64,000 nt of DNA, from contig NZ_ML660023.1 of assembly GCF_007004645.1 (NCBI RefSeq), positions 102,854 through 166,853 on the forward strand, given 5' to 3'. This DNA comes from Aliiroseovarius halocynthiae (GTDB lineage: Bacteria > Pseudomonadota > Alphaproteobacteria > Rhodobacterales > Rhodobacteraceae). This document shows, one piece after another, positions 36,686 to 46,315 of the stretch (position 1 is the stretch's first letter; each line of letters opens with the position of its first letter). The position numbers and the translations under genes were made by a program. The notes beneath the pieces were generated by a model that was not told the origin of the DNA, searched no databases, and saw only the letters and a program-made list of their open reading frames with translations.

Positions 36686-37948
36686 ATGTCGCGCATAGGA
36701 TTATCACTGCTTCGGCGCTTGCAGGCTTTGCAGGGAAAAACATTTGCCGATTCCGCGGATTCCGAACTTAGTAAGACGCCAGTCGCCAAGCGCGAAAGCA
36801 CCCCAGATCAGCGCCCTGAAGGGTTACTGATTTGGGGTTGTTTGTCAGAACCGGCGGAGGGCGAAGCACTTTCGTCGCTTATGCCCCAGCTTCGTGCAGA
36901 GATGGGCGAGCTGACACTTTTGCTGACATCGCCCAACGCACAGCAGGGGGCGAGCTTCTCTGATGACCTGTATCTTCCCAACCCGAAATTCGATCCAGCC
37001 TCGATCCGTGGGTTCTTGGAGCACTGGCGCCCTGATGTTGTCGTCTGGATGCGATCGGAGGTGGATCTGACGGTGTTCGAAGCGCTGAACCGCCAAGGGA
37101 TTCCGATTGTCTGGATCGGCGCAACGCCGCCGCAAGATCGGGGTTTAACACAGCGGCTCAAGCAAGCTGCGCTGCGCGATATCATAATCGAGATAGACAC
37201 TATTCTGCCCCAAGACGGCGCTTCGCGCCGAGAGCTGCTGCGTCTTGGGGTGGCGCAAGATAAAATGCAGATCACAGGCGTTCTTGAGCCGCATATTCAG
37301 GTGCCCAAATGTGATATCGAAGAACGCGACCAGATCGCACAGAAGCTGGACGGGCGGCCCGTGTGGTTGGCGGTTGGCGTGGACCCGCGCGAGGAAGGCG
37401 CCATACTTTCTGCGCATCGCACCCTTATCCGCAAGTCGCACCGACTTCTTCTTGTATTGATCCCCGAGGATCCCGGCAGGACCACGGATCTGGTTCACGA
37501 GCTGGAAAAAGACACTTGGATCACCTCGACCCGGTTTGTGGACAGGCATCCACATCGCGACGACCAGATCTTTGTCGTTGATCGAACGGATGAGTGCGGT
37601 CTTTGGATGCATCTTGCGTCAATCACCTGGATCGGAGGCACGATGGCAGGAGGGGCAAACCGGAATCCGCTGAACCCCGCTGCCTTAGGATCAGTTGTGA
37701 TCTATGGAACCGAAGGTGGGCGCCACGAGGCATCTTTGGAGCGCCTGACCCAAGCTGGGGCTGCACGTAAGGTGCAGGATGCTGCATCGCTGGCGACCGA
37801 GGTCGAACAACTTCTTGCCCCTGACAAAGCCGCTGAAATGGCCATGGCGGCTTGGGATGTCACCACCAAAGGCGCAGAAGTCAGTGAACACTTGATGGAA
37901 CGGCTACTGGATCTTTTGGACGAAGCAGAAAGTCGAAAGGGCTTGTGA
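36686..37948 (+). CDS. WaaA-like 3-deoxy-manno-octulosonic acid transferase
   Basis: 420 residues from the ATG at 36686; an in-frame TTG at 36650 is an alternative. It has the two-lobed GT-B layout of Kdo transferases with an N-terminal glycosyltransferase-30 part ([32 protein letters not shown]) and a C-terminal [20 protein letters not shown] that matches the sugar-nucleotide motif of WaaA. The N-terminal catalytic Glu seems to be in [11 protein letters not shown] but the context is weakly conserved. Coupling to lpxK (one-base overlap) supports a role in attaching Kdo or another residue to lipid A. It may be specialised, not the main WaaA. Confidence 0.72.
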   Translation: MSRIGLSLLRRLQALQGKTFADSADSELSKTPVAKRESTPDQRPEGLLIWGCLSEPAEGEALSSLMPQLRAEMGELTLLLTSPNAQQGASFSDDLYLPNPKFDPASIRGFLEHWRPDVVVWMRSEVDLTVFEALNRQGIPIVWIGATPPQDRGLTQRLKQAALRDIIIEIDTILPQDGASRRELLRLGVAQDKMQITGVLEPHIQVPKCDIEERDQIAQKLDGRPVWLAVGVDPREEGAILSAHRTLIRKSHRLLLVLIPEDPGRTTDLVHELEKDTWITSTRFVDRHPHRDDQIFVVDRTDECGLWMHLASITWIGGTMAGGANRNPLNPAALGSVVIYGTEGGRHEASLERLTQAGAARKVQDAASLATEVEQLLAPDKAAEMAMAAWDVTTKGAEVSEHLMERLLDLLDEAESRKGL

Positions 37949-38946
37949 TGCGTACGCCTTCTTATTGGTTCACGGACCCCAAAACGCCCGATTGGCGCGC
38001 ACGCCTTCTTGCACCTCTTGGTTGGTTGTATGGCTTTGGTACGGCCCGCCGGGTTGCGCGCGCTGATGGTGCATATCGCGCGACAGTCCCAGTGGTCTGC
38101 ATTGGTAACATCAACGCTGGCGGCACCGGGAAGACACCGACCACGATTGCGCTGGCGCAAAGGCTGATCTTGCAGGGCAGGGCGGTACATATCGTGTCGC
38201 GCGGGCACCGCGGAAGCGAGGAAGGACCGCTGCGCGTTGATGAACGCAGTCACGGTGCAAAACAGGTTGGGGACGAACCCTTGCTGATGGCAGCATTCGC
38301 GCCGACATGGATCGCGCGCGACCGCGTAAAGGGGGTCCAGGCGGCTGAAGCGGCCGGTGCGGATATCATTTTGATGGATGACGGGTTTCAGAACCCAAGC
38401 GTGCACAAAGCGCTGTCGATTGTCGTGGTGGACGCGGTGAAAGGGTTTGGCAATGCGCGGTGTATTCCGGCGGGCCCACTGCGCGAGCCCGTCGCCGCTG
38501 GCATGCAGCGTGCGGATCTGGTTTTGTCCATCGGGCACGCCCGCGCACAGACACTATTCCAGCAGAAATGGGAAAAATCGATCCCCTGTCCTCATGTGAC
38601 GGGTCAGCTAGAACCGCTTCAAACGGGCATGGATTGGCAGGATATGGATGTGCTGGCCTTTGCCGGTATTGGCCTGCCCGAGAAGTTTTTTGCGACGGTC
38701 AGCGATTTGGGTGCAAATCTGCTTCGGGCCGAGGCATTGGCCGATCACCAGACTTTGACCGATGCCCTGATGAAACGGCTGGAAATCGAGGCGGCCGCGC
38801 TGGGCGCCCAATTGGTCACCACCGAAAAAGACGCCGTGCGCCTGCCTGACAGTTTTCGCCGCCGGGTGTTGACCGTACCAGTTCGGCTAGCGCTTGAGGA
38901 TTGGAGCACTGTTGACGCCGCGCTCGCGCGTGTTTTGGCGGGTTAG
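37948..38946 (+). CDS. lpxK: Tetraacyldisaccharide 4'-kinase LpxK
   Basis: 332 residues from the ATG at 37948, which overlaps the preceding stop (TGATG). The Walker A-like loop [11 protein letters not shown] and the DDGFQNPSV motif are intact. LpxK phosphorylates the 4' position of the lipid A disaccharide on the inner membrane. The N-terminal helix ([12 protein letters not shown]) is typical. It is the last gene of the operon; a long hairpin covers its stop codon. Confidence 0.95.
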   Translation: MRTPSYWFTDPKTPDWRARLLAPLGWLYGFGTARRVARADGAYRATVPVVCIGNINAGGTGKTPTTIALAQRLILQGRAVHIVSRGHRGSEEGPLRVDERSHGAKQVGDEPLLMAAFAPTWIARDRVKGVQAAEAAGADIILMDDGFQNPSVHKALSIVVVDAVKGFGNARCIPAGPLREPVAAGMQRADLVLSIGHARAQTLFQQKWEKSIPCPHVTGQLEPLQTGMDWQDMDVLAFAGIGLPEKFFATVSDLGANLLRAEALADHQTLTDALMKRLEIEAAALGAQLVTTEKDAVRLPDSFRRRVLTVPVRLALEDWSTVDAALARVLAG

Positions 38947-38966
38947 GGTCGTTTCAACCCTAACCC
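38940..38966. terminator. Perfect 10-bp hairpin between convergent lpxK and dsbA
   Basis: GGGTTAGGGT and ACCCTAACCC pair around the seven-base loop CGTTTCA, and the lpxK stop codon lies in the left arm. It lies between convergent genes and could act in both directions. No U-tract follows on either strand. Confidence 0.65.
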
Positions 38967-38973
38967 AAATTGC

Positions 38974-39630
38974 TTATTCGCCCAGCTTCTCGTCCAGAAT
39001 GGCGGCGAAATCGCTGTAGTTCATGTTTGAATATTTGGTGCCATCAATGATGAAAGACGGCGTTCCCGTGATCTCGTCCGCGCCAGCGTTCTGCTGATAG
39101 GCAGCTACTAGGCTTTGCGCCGAAGCTTCGTCCTGCAGGCAGGCGTCCAACTGTTCATCCGTCATCCCAGCCGTCCGGCCCAGCTTTTTCAGGTTCGCCA
39201 CGATGGTCGAAGGCGACCCGTCCGCGATCCAGTCTTTCTGACCGCCATAAATCAGATCAATCAGGCCGAAATATCGTGTATCGCCACCGCAGCGTGCGAT
39301 CATCCCGGCCCAAAGACCGAACTGATCAAAATACACTTCGCGGTGGATAAACTGAATTTTGCCCGTGTCGATATAGTTCTGCTTCAGTTTCTTGAACGTA
39401 TCTTCATGAAAATTGGCGCAATGTGGACAGGTGAACGACGCATATTCGATCACGGTGATTGGCGCGTCCTTGTCACCAAGGATCATGTCCGCCGCGGGTT
39501 CAACTGCGGCGTCACTGCTTTGTGCCTCGGCGACGGATACGCCGGGAAGCGACCCATTATTCTGCGTCATATAAAACGCGCCGCCGATGGCGATCACCAC
39601 AGCGATCAGGATTGGAATGATGCGATTCAT
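38974..39630 (-). CDS. DsbA-family thiol oxidoreductase
   Basis: 218 residues. An N-terminal signal or anchor (residues 3-21, IIPILIAVVIAIGGAFYM) precedes a DsbA-like thioredoxin fold with the active site C68-P-H-C71 in YASFTCPHCANFH. The cis-Pro region is ITGTPSFIIDG. It acts in the periplasm as a disulfide oxidant or reductant; the CPHC sequence is that of the strongly oxidising DsbA. A DUF721 gene starts five bases upstream on the same strand. Confidence 0.9.
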   Translation of the reverse strand: MNRIIPILIAVVIAIGGAFYMTQNNGSLPGVSVAEAQSSDAAVEPAADMILGDKDAPITVIEYASFTCPHCANFHEDTFKKLKQNYIDTGKIQFIHREVYFDQFGLWAGMIARCGGDTRYFGLIDLIYGGQKDWIADGSPSTIVANLKKLGRTAGMTDEQLDACLQDEASAQSLVAAYQQNAGADEITGTPSFIIDGTKYSNMNYSDFAAILDEKLGE

Positions 39631-39634
39631 CTGT

Positions 39635-40153
39635 TTAAGCCTTGTGTTTGTTTTTTGTTATGACGTTTCGCGCCAGAAGCTCTAACGCGGAACGAAGCCC
39701 GTCATCACCTATCTCTTTGGCCGCATCTGTTGCGCGCGCCAAGATCTTGGGGTCAGGCTGGGCCTGTTTCTTTGGGGCGTGGGCGAATTGTGCCTGCCCT
39801 TCGGCAAAGCCAGTCGCCGCGGTCTGCGTGATGCGAATGCGCGCAATGGCGTTATAGCCATACACTGCGTTCACCTTCTCGCGCAGCTGGTCCTTTTGCA
39901 TGTCCAACATCGGCGCCTGCGCACCTGTGGTCAGCACAGTCAGCGTTGCCCCCATGCCGCCGCGCCCATAAGAAATGTCCACGGGGCGTGAAATTCCAGC
40001 TGTCGCTTCACCTACGATCTCGGCCCAATGGGTCAGCACACGTGTCACCGCAAAGCCGCGCGTTTCGCTGGCTTTGCGAATCCGGGCCGTCAGCAGGGAC
40101 GAGGTGCGCTCGAACCCTTTTTTGCGGCGAGGATATGCTTTGGGCTTTTCCAT
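39635..40153 (-). CDS. DUF721 (DciA-like) protein
   Basis: 172 residues. The conserved middle (VLTHWAEIVGEATAGISRPVDI, KVNAVYGYNAIARIRI) marks the DUF721 family; the basic N-terminus (RRKKGFERTSSL) and C-terminal tail are typical of the alphaproteobacterial version. Members called DciA help load the replicative helicase, but whether this one does so is inference. It is divergent from mutY (89 bases apart) and precedes dsbA on its strand. Confidence 0.82.
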   Translation of the reverse strand: MEKPKAYPRRKKGFERTSSLLTARIRKASETRGFAVTRVLTHWAEIVGEATAGISRPVDISYGRGGMGATLTVLTTGAQAPMLDMQKDQLREKVNAVYGYNAIARIRITQTAATGFAEGQAQFAHAPKKQAQPDPKILARATDAAKEIGDDGLRSALELLARNVITKNKHKA

Positions 40154-40242
40154 TTGGCGGATACGTGTGACTCGTTTCTTTTTGCTTATTCTAGGATGTT
40201 CACTTTGCTATGCCAGAACAAACGACGGATAGGAGATAACAG

Positions 40243-41283
40243 GTGCGTGACGGGCCGAAAACTGCTGATTTGCTGGACTGGTACGATGCGCACGCGCGGG
40301 TCCTTCCGTGGCGGGTAAGCCCAGCTGATCGCGCAGGCGGCATTGTGCCCGACCCCTACGCGGTTTGGTTGTCCGAGATTATGTTGCAGCAGACCACAGT
40401 CGCTGCGGTAAGGGACTATTTCACCCGATTTATGTCCATTTGGCCCACGGTTCAGGATCTGGCGGCGGCCGAGGATGACCGCGTTATGGGCGAATGGGCT
40501 GGGCTTGGATATTATGCCCGCGCCCGGAATTTGCTGAAATGTGCGCGCGAAATCAGCGCCTTGGGAGCGTTTCCGACCACCCGCGCAGGGCTTCAAGCCT
40601 TGCCAGGGATTGGTCCCTATACCTCAGCAGCGATTTCCGCGATTGCCTATGATCTGCCGGAAACGGTTGTGGATGGAAATGTCGAGCGGGTCATGTCGCG
40701 CATGTTTCATGTTGAAACTCCGTTGCCTGACGCCAAGTCCGAGCTGACCGCATTGGCAGAAACCTTAACCCCACAAAAGCGTGCAGGCGATTACGCTCAG
40801 GCTGTGATGGATTTGGGTGCCACGATTTGTACGCCGAAATCACCCGCTTGTGGCATTTGCCCATGGAATAGTGACTGTTTGGCGCGAAGATCAGGTGTTC
40901 AGGCCGAGCTACCCAAAAAGAAACCAAAGGCCAAGAAGCCCACACGGTTCGGGGTTGTCTATCTGGCGCGTAATCAGGCCGGGGAATGGTTGATGGAGCG
41001 TCGACCCGAGAAGGGATTGCTTGGCGGGATGCTGGGCTGGCCGGGGGCAGAATGGGGCGATGTCGCGGTCGAGCAGCCCCCATTCAGCGCGGATTGGCAG
41101 GATCCCGGCGTGGAAGTTCGACACGTTTTTACGCATTTTAACCTGCATCTTTCGCTGCGGGTCGTACAGACCGACGGTAAAATTCAGCCGAGACAGGGTC
41201 TATTTCTGGACATTAAACGCTCGGATCTGCCAACCGTGATGCGCAAAGCCTTTGACGTGGCGATTTCGCATCTGTCGCATTGA
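40243..41283 (+). CDS. mutY: A/G-specific adenine glycosylase MutY
   Basis: 346 residues starting GTG at 40243 with AGGAG upstream. The helix-hairpin-helix LQALPGIGPYTSAAISAIA and catalytic Asp in VVDGNVERV are present, as is the [4Fe-4S] loop C-x6-C-x2-C-x5-C (CTPKSPACGICPWNSDC). A Nudix-like C-terminal domain (from about residue 225, VYLARNQAGEWLMERR) recognises 8-oxoguanine. It removes adenine opposite 8-oxoG and so complements MutT at the start of the window. Confidence 0.95.
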   Translation: MRDGPKTADLLDWYDAHARVLPWRVSPADRAGGIVPDPYAVWLSEIMLQQTTVAAVRDYFTRFMSIWPTVQDLAAAEDDRVMGEWAGLGYYARARNLLKCAREISALGAFPTTRAGLQALPGIGPYTSAAISAIAYDLPETVVDGNVERVMSRMFHVETPLPDAKSELTALAETLTPQKRAGDYAQAVMDLGATICTPKSPACGICPWNSDCLARRSGVQAELPKKKPKAKKPTRFGVVYLARNQAGEWLMERRPEKGLLGGMLGWPGAEWGDVAVEQPPFSADWQDPGVEVRHVFTHFNLHLSLRVVQTDGKIQPRQGLFLDIKRSDLPTVMRKAFDVAISHLSH

Positions 41284-41333
41284 GCGTTTAGGCATTCAAC
41301 GCTAGCCTGTGCAGGAATAGAAGGACCGATCCC

Positions 41334-42473
41334 ATGCTTCCTGCGTCCACAATCTCGCGTTTTCGAAATGCGGCCCCGTTCGGCATCTCGCTTATTTTGC
41401 CGGTCTTGGTGATTGTCGCAGCAACGCAGGGCGGCTGGTTCCTGCTGCTGCCCCCTTTGGGCACGTGGTGGCTTTATGCGATTCTGGACGCGATCATCGG
41501 GCGCTATACCGAGAACGCGGACCCGACGACCGAGGACACAGACCTGTTCTGGTATCGCCTGATCACCATGATTTGGTTTCCGATCCAATTCGTCATGATC
41601 TATGGCATGATTTGGTACGTGAGCGGGGCCGAACATCTTTCGACTGCGGAAAAGTTTGGTGCCTTCTTTGGAGTCGGGGTTCTGTCGGGCACAGTCGGGA
41701 TCGTTTACAGTCACGAGCTGATGCATCAATCCAATCGGTTCGAGCGCTGGTTAGGGGATCTGCTGTTGGCGACTGTGCTATACAGCCACTTCCGCACCGA
41801 ACATCTTCTGGTTCATCACCCTTACGTGGGCACGACCCGCGATGCGGTGACCGCGCGTTATAATGAAGGCTTTCACCGTTTCTTTCTCCGCGTGCTGTTT
41901 GAAGCACCTTCATCGGCGTGGACGGCCGAAAAAGCCATGCTGGCGCGGCGCGGGCTTTCTGCTTTTGACCGCGCGAATCCATTCTGGCGCTATGGCACGT
42001 TGCAGCTTTTGGCGATCATCCTTGCGGTTTGGATCGGCGGCTGGATGGGGCTTGCGCTGTTCGCGTTCCAAGCCTTGGTGGCCATCTGGCAATTGGAACT
42101 TACGAATTATGTCGAGCATTACGGCCTGACCCGCAAACATCTGGGCGATGGGAAATACGAACGCGTCAAGCCGCATCACAGCTGGAACGCGGATCAGAAG
42201 GCCTCGAACTGGTTGTTGATCAATCTACAGCGTCATTCCGATCACCACTATAAGCCAGCCCGGCGTTTTCCGCTGTTGCAGACCTACCCCGATGCCGAGG
42301 CCCCGCAACTGCCCTTCGGTTATCCGGTGATGACGGTCGCCGCGATGATCCCGCCGATTTGGCGACGCGTAATGAACCCGCGCGTGCGGGCGTGGCGCAA
42401 GCTGCACTATCCGGAAATCACGGATTGGAGCGTATACAAGGCGGGAACGTTGCCACCTCCGGGGATCCGATAA
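41334..42473 (+). CDS. alkB: Alkane 1-monooxygenase AlkB
   Basis: 379 residues with six membrane helices and the three His boxes of integral-membrane di-iron hydroxylases: SHELMH, TEHLLVHH and QRHSDHH, plus NYVEHYGL. AlkB oxidises the terminal carbon of medium-chain alkanes using rubredoxin as electron donor; no rubredoxin or rubredoxin reductase gene lies in the window. The ATG at 41334 has AAGGACC upstream. It is 50 bases downstream of mutY. The related xylene monooxygenases have similar boxes, so the substrate needs experiment. Confidence 0.88.
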   Translation: MLPASTISRFRNAAPFGISLILPVLVIVAATQGGWFLLLPPLGTWWLYAILDAIIGRYTENADPTTEDTDLFWYRLITMIWFPIQFVMIYGMIWYVSGAEHLSTAEKFGAFFGVGVLSGTVGIVYSHELMHQSNRFERWLGDLLLATVLYSHFRTEHLLVHHPYVGTTRDAVTARYNEGFHRFFLRVLFEAPSSAWTAEKAMLARRGLSAFDRANPFWRYGTLQLLAIILAVWIGGWMGLALFAFQALVAIWQLELTNYVEHYGLTRKHLGDGKYERVKPHHSWNADQKASNWLLINLQRHSDHHYKPARRFPLLQTYPDAEAPQLPFGYPVMTVAAMIPPIWRRVMNPRVRAWRKLHYPEITDWSVYKAGTLPPPGIR

Positions 42474-42494
42474 ATCAGCGGGACGCATCGCGTA

Positions 42495-42523
42495 CCGCCC
42501 CCACGGGGCGGCGCGACTGCGCC
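42495..42523. repeat. Two overlapping GC-rich hairpins between convergent genes
   Basis: CCGCCCC-CAC-GGGGCGG (42495-42511) and GGCGC-GACT-GCGCC (42510-42523) are both perfect stems sharing two bases, so only one can form at a time. They lie between convergent alkB and the glutathione transferase and may end transcription without a U-tract. Confidence 0.6.
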
Positions 42524-42575
42524 ACCCCTCGGATCGGCGCTTGCGTCGGTCTGTCTTACGCGACGTGGACGCTGC

Positions 42576-43199
42576 CTAAGGAAAGGTCACTGGCGCGTCG
42601 CCTTCGGCCCACACCGCATATTTCCGCATCACAAAGTTCAAGCGGTCGCTGGCCAAAAACGTCTCTAGCCAAGCGGAAACATGGCGCGTTGCCTCAGTGT
42701 CAAAGCGGGGTTTGTCGATATTTGCGAACTGACGAACAAAGGGCAGGGCGGCCAGATCGGCCAGCGTGGGGCGTGCACCAAAAAGCCATCCATCAGCCAG
42801 CTGATCCTCAAGCGTCGCAAGCATCTTCATCGCGTCGGCACGTGTCACATCGGGATCGCTGTCGGGGTGGCGCACGGCATATTTTGTCAGGTCCAACGCG
42901 CGTTTGAACGGGCCGTCGAACATTTGAATCAGATCGTGTCCTGCATCCGGCATGTTCAACAGATCCTCGGGATCAGATTGGCCCAGCGCCCATGTCATCA
43001 CGTCCAAGCTTTCGTCCAAAACTCCTGAATTAGAGACTAAACAGGGTACCGTCGCGCTGGGCGAGGCATCCAGAAATGCGGCGGGTTTGTCGCGCAACAG
43101 GATCTCGCGCAGTTCAACGGGGACGCCGGCGCTGGCAATCGCCAGACGGGCGCGGATCGCATAGGGGCAGCGGCGGAAGGAATACAGGATCGGTTTCAT
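42576..43199 (-). CDS. Glutathione S-transferase family protein
   Basis: 207 residues from the ATG at 43199. The thioredoxin-like N-terminal domain opens with ILYSFRRCPYAIRARLAIA, where the CPYA motif suggests a catalytic Cys as in omega/beta-type or glutaredoxin-like transferases. VPCLVSNSGVLDESLDVM holds the cis-Pro and glutathione-binding residues. The helical C-terminal domain ends LERW-like. The family conjugates or reduces with glutathione; the substrate is unknown. A terminator just upstream separates it from ccrM. Confidence 0.88.
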   Translation of the reverse strand: MKPILYSFRRCPYAIRARLAIASAGVPVELREILLRDKPAAFLDASPSATVPCLVSNSGVLDESLDVMTWALGQSDPEDLLNMPDAGHDLIQMFDGPFKRALDLTKYAVRHPDSDPDVTRADAMKMLATLEDQLADGWLFGARPTLADLAALPFVRQFANIDKPRFDTEATRHVSAWLETFLASDRLNFVMRKYAVWAEGDAPVTFP

Positions 43200-43212
43200 A
43201 CCCCCAGAAACC

Positions 43213-43243
43213 AAAAAAAACCCTGCCTAACAAGTAGGCAGGG
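43213..43243 (-). terminator. Rho-independent terminator after ccrM
   Basis: On the minus strand CCCTGCCTA and TAGGCAGGG form a perfect nine-pair stem with a five-base loop followed by eight T. It lies 108 bases past the ccrM stop. Confidence 0.92.
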
Positions 43244-43350
43244 TCAGTCAGGTTGTGCTGTGGCGGCGGGCCACAGGCACAGGCGGTACCTGATGATGCG
43301 GGCGCGTCTGATGCGCGCGCCGCAAATTCTTTAATTGCAGAGAGTTTGGT

Positions 43351-44499
<1,149 letters not shown>

Positions 44500-44537
44500 T
44501 CACGCTCGTTTTGATGAGGTCAGGATCGGGCAAACAG

Positions 44538-44565
44538 GATTCCCCGTCAAATTCTTTTTTGAATC
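44538..44565. promoter_or_regulatory. Two GANTC sites upstream of ccrM
   Basis: GATTC at 44538-44542 and GAATC at 44561-44565, 23 bases apart, lie 87 and 110 bases upstream of the ccrM ATG, in the 127-base space after rnhB. In Caulobacter, paired GANTC sites at the ccrM promoter tie its expression to methylation; the same control here is inferred. Confidence 0.6.
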
Positions 44566-44578
44566 AGCAACTTACATT

Positions 44579-45202
44579 TTACTGTTGATACAAGATATTG
44601 TGGACCGGTTTGAATGAACGTCTATGGTGTGGGGTCACACCAAGATTTTGCAGCGCCAATCTGTGGCTTTTTGACGGGTATCCTGCGTTCGTCTCCCAGC
44701 CATAGCCGGGGAACTGTTGCGCCAAATCCACCATGATCCGATCGCGGGCAATCTTTGCCACGATCGATGCGGCGGAAATCGACACGGAACGCGCGTCGCC
44801 CTTCACGATCGTTTCGGATGGGCCGGTAAACCCACGGGGGGTCTGGTTTCCGTCGATCAGCAAATAGTCCGCCTGTTGCGACAGCCCGGCGACAGCACGC
44901 TCCATTGCCAGATGGCTGGCGCGCAGGATGTTCAGCTCGTCGATTTCTTCGACCGAGGCATGGGCGATGCACACACAGGCCCTGTCGTGGATCGTATCCC
45001 ACAGCGCCTCGCGCCGTTTGGCGGACAGCTTCTTGGAATCATTCAGCCCCTCGGGGATATCATCGGGGTTCAGAATGACGGCGGCGGCTGTGACGGGGCC
45101 GGCAAGCGGACCGCGCCCAACCTCGTCCACGCCGGCAATATATTGAAAGCCGCGATTTATCGCGGCGGTTTCGAAACTGAAATCAGGAACGGTTTTTGTC
45201 AT
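44579..45202 (-). CDS. rnhB: Ribonuclease HII
   Basis: 207 residues from the ATG at 45202; a longer frame to 45241 gives 13 non-conserved residues. The active-site Asp and Glu are in AGVDEVGRGPLAGPV, and the later catalytic acids are in DYLLIDGNQ and SIVAKIARDRIM. It cuts RNA in RNA/DNA hybrids and single ribonucleotides in DNA. The gene lies directly upstream of ccrM on the same strand, an arrangement known from other alphaproteobacteria. Confidence 0.95.
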   Translation of the reverse strand: MTKTVPDFSFETAAINRGFQYIAGVDEVGRGPLAGPVTAAAVILNPDDIPEGLNDSKKLSAKRREALWDTIHDRACVCIAHASVEEIDELNILRASHLAMERAVAGLSQQADYLLIDGNQTPRGFTGPSETIVKGDARSVSISAASIVAKIARDRIMVDLAQQFPGYGWETNAGYPSKSHRLALQNLGVTPHHRRSFKPVHNILYQQ

Positions 45203-45242
45203 TCTATTGAGGTGGCCCAAACTGCCCGACCCCGCAAGCAAA

Positions 45243-45265
45243 AAGGACAGAGGCCGAAGCCTCTG
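45243..45265 (-). terminator. Terminator of the small secreted-protein gene
   Basis: Minus strand: CAGAGGC-TTCG-GCCTCTG, a perfect seven-pair stem capped by a UUCG tetraloop, followed by TCCTTTTTGC. It lies 97 bases past the stop of the gene at 45362-45862. Confidence 0.88.
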
Positions 45266-45361
45266 CCAAGTGACAGCGGGTCAACTTTTAACCGAAGGTG
45301 TCGATCCCGCTGAGAACGGCGCGTGGAGGTGAAGGGACCGGGCGCCGCTGTTCAAAATGTC

Positions 45362-45862
45362 TTAGTGGTTCTGGGCCGCGCGATATCCACGAGCTCTTAG
45401 GCATTTTGGCCGATAGCCATGGCGCTGTACGAAGACGCCCTTGCGATTGCGTATGACCACGGATTTGGCGCAGGTCGACGGCAGCTCATGCGCAAAGGCA
45501 AAGTTTTTTTGCAGGCAACGTCGCGCAAACAATTTCTGTCGGCCAGTTTGTGTTTTGAAAGTGCGAAGGCAATGTGCTGGCAGCTTATGGAATTTGCTGA
45601 CTTTCGGCGGCTTGGGGCGGTGTGGCTTCGGGAATGTCGGCATTGGCGTGTGTACGAAATGGTCGCCGCCAGCAGACGGTTTGTCATCACCAGATAGAAT
45701 CACGCCCAAGGTGACCAGACCCAAAAGGGCGGCGATAATCGCTGCGCTGTCATCCCCGGACGAATCGTTGCGTGCTTGTGCCGGGGAAAGGGTCAGCGTG
45801 GCAGCTACGGCGGCGCTGAGAGCCAGTTTGATAATAGTACGAGGCATTGCGGTGCGGATCAT
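45362..45862 (-). CDS. Small basic secreted protein of unknown function
   Basis: 166 residues; the ATG at 45862 has AAGGA upstream, and a second ATG five codons later would also leave a signal peptide intact. Residues 1-30 form a Sec signal ending SPAQA. A short hydrophobic stretch (AAIIAALLGLVTLGVIL) follows after DSSGDD, then a proline-rich linker (PTFPKPHRPKPPKVS). The C-terminal 80 residues are rich in Lys and Arg and contain four Cys (CLRTF, CLQKN, CAKSV, CLRAR), suggesting two disulfides. I recognise no family. The conserved spacing of Cys would allow a periplasmic or outer-surface role. It has its own terminator and is not in an operon. Confidence 0.75.
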   Translation of the reverse strand: MIRTAMPRTIIKLALSAAVAATLTLSPAQARNDSSGDDSAAIIAALLGLVTLGVILSGDDKPSAGGDHFVHTPMPTFPKPHRPKPPKVSKFHKLPAHCLRTFKTQTGRQKLFARRCLQKNFAFAHELPSTCAKSVVIRNRKGVFVQRHGYRPKCLRARGYRAAQNH

Positions 45863-46027
45863 GGGATCATCCTTTCTGTTGGATCAGCGCAAGTAGGCGC
45901 TTGTCATGAACCCAACATGGGGATCAGCCCTAAAGACAGGCAATAACGGGCGATTGCTATAGCCTATCAATGCCTCAGACCGGGGTTTGTTATTGAATAA
46001 CCGGCCCCCGCACCGCATGGTCGACAC

Positions 46028-46315
46028 ATGATGAAACATACCGCACTCACTCTCCTCCTTATGCTCATGGCATCGACGGCGCAGGCCGCATGCTATGCAG
46101 ACTACAAAGCCAAACGGGATGATCCGCTCAAGCTTCACTATGGTGTGATCGAGCTGTCGGACGACGCTTGCGATGATCACGAAACTGCGCATCGGCAGAT
46201 AAGTGACCGTCTTGCTGGAAATGGCTGGTCCCTTTTGAAAGTCCAATCCATATTCGACGATACAGGTCTTGAGGAAAGGAAAGAGAGTGCCGGAAAATTC
46301 TTCCTTCGCTTCTGA
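46028..46315 (+). CDS. Small secreted protein of unknown function
   Basis: 95 residues. Residues 1-21 (MMKHTALTLLLMLMASTAQA) are a Sec signal ending AQA. The mature part is about 75 residues, starts with ACYADYKAKRDDPLKLHYG and has two Cys that could form one disulfide. No known motif. Its last 29 bases overlap the start of the membrane winged-helix gene, so the two are probably cotranslated and may act together, for example as a periplasmic partner of that protein (inference). Confidence 0.72.
   Translation: MMKHTALTLLLMLMASTAQAACYADYKAKRDDPLKLHYGVIELSDDACDDHETAHRQISDRLAGNGWSLLKVQSIFDDTGLEERKESAGKFFLRF

Noticed and set aside
38940..38966. Telomere-like GGGTTAGGGT sequence
   Set aside because: It is one arm of a single hairpin with ACCCTAACCC and not part of any repeat array.
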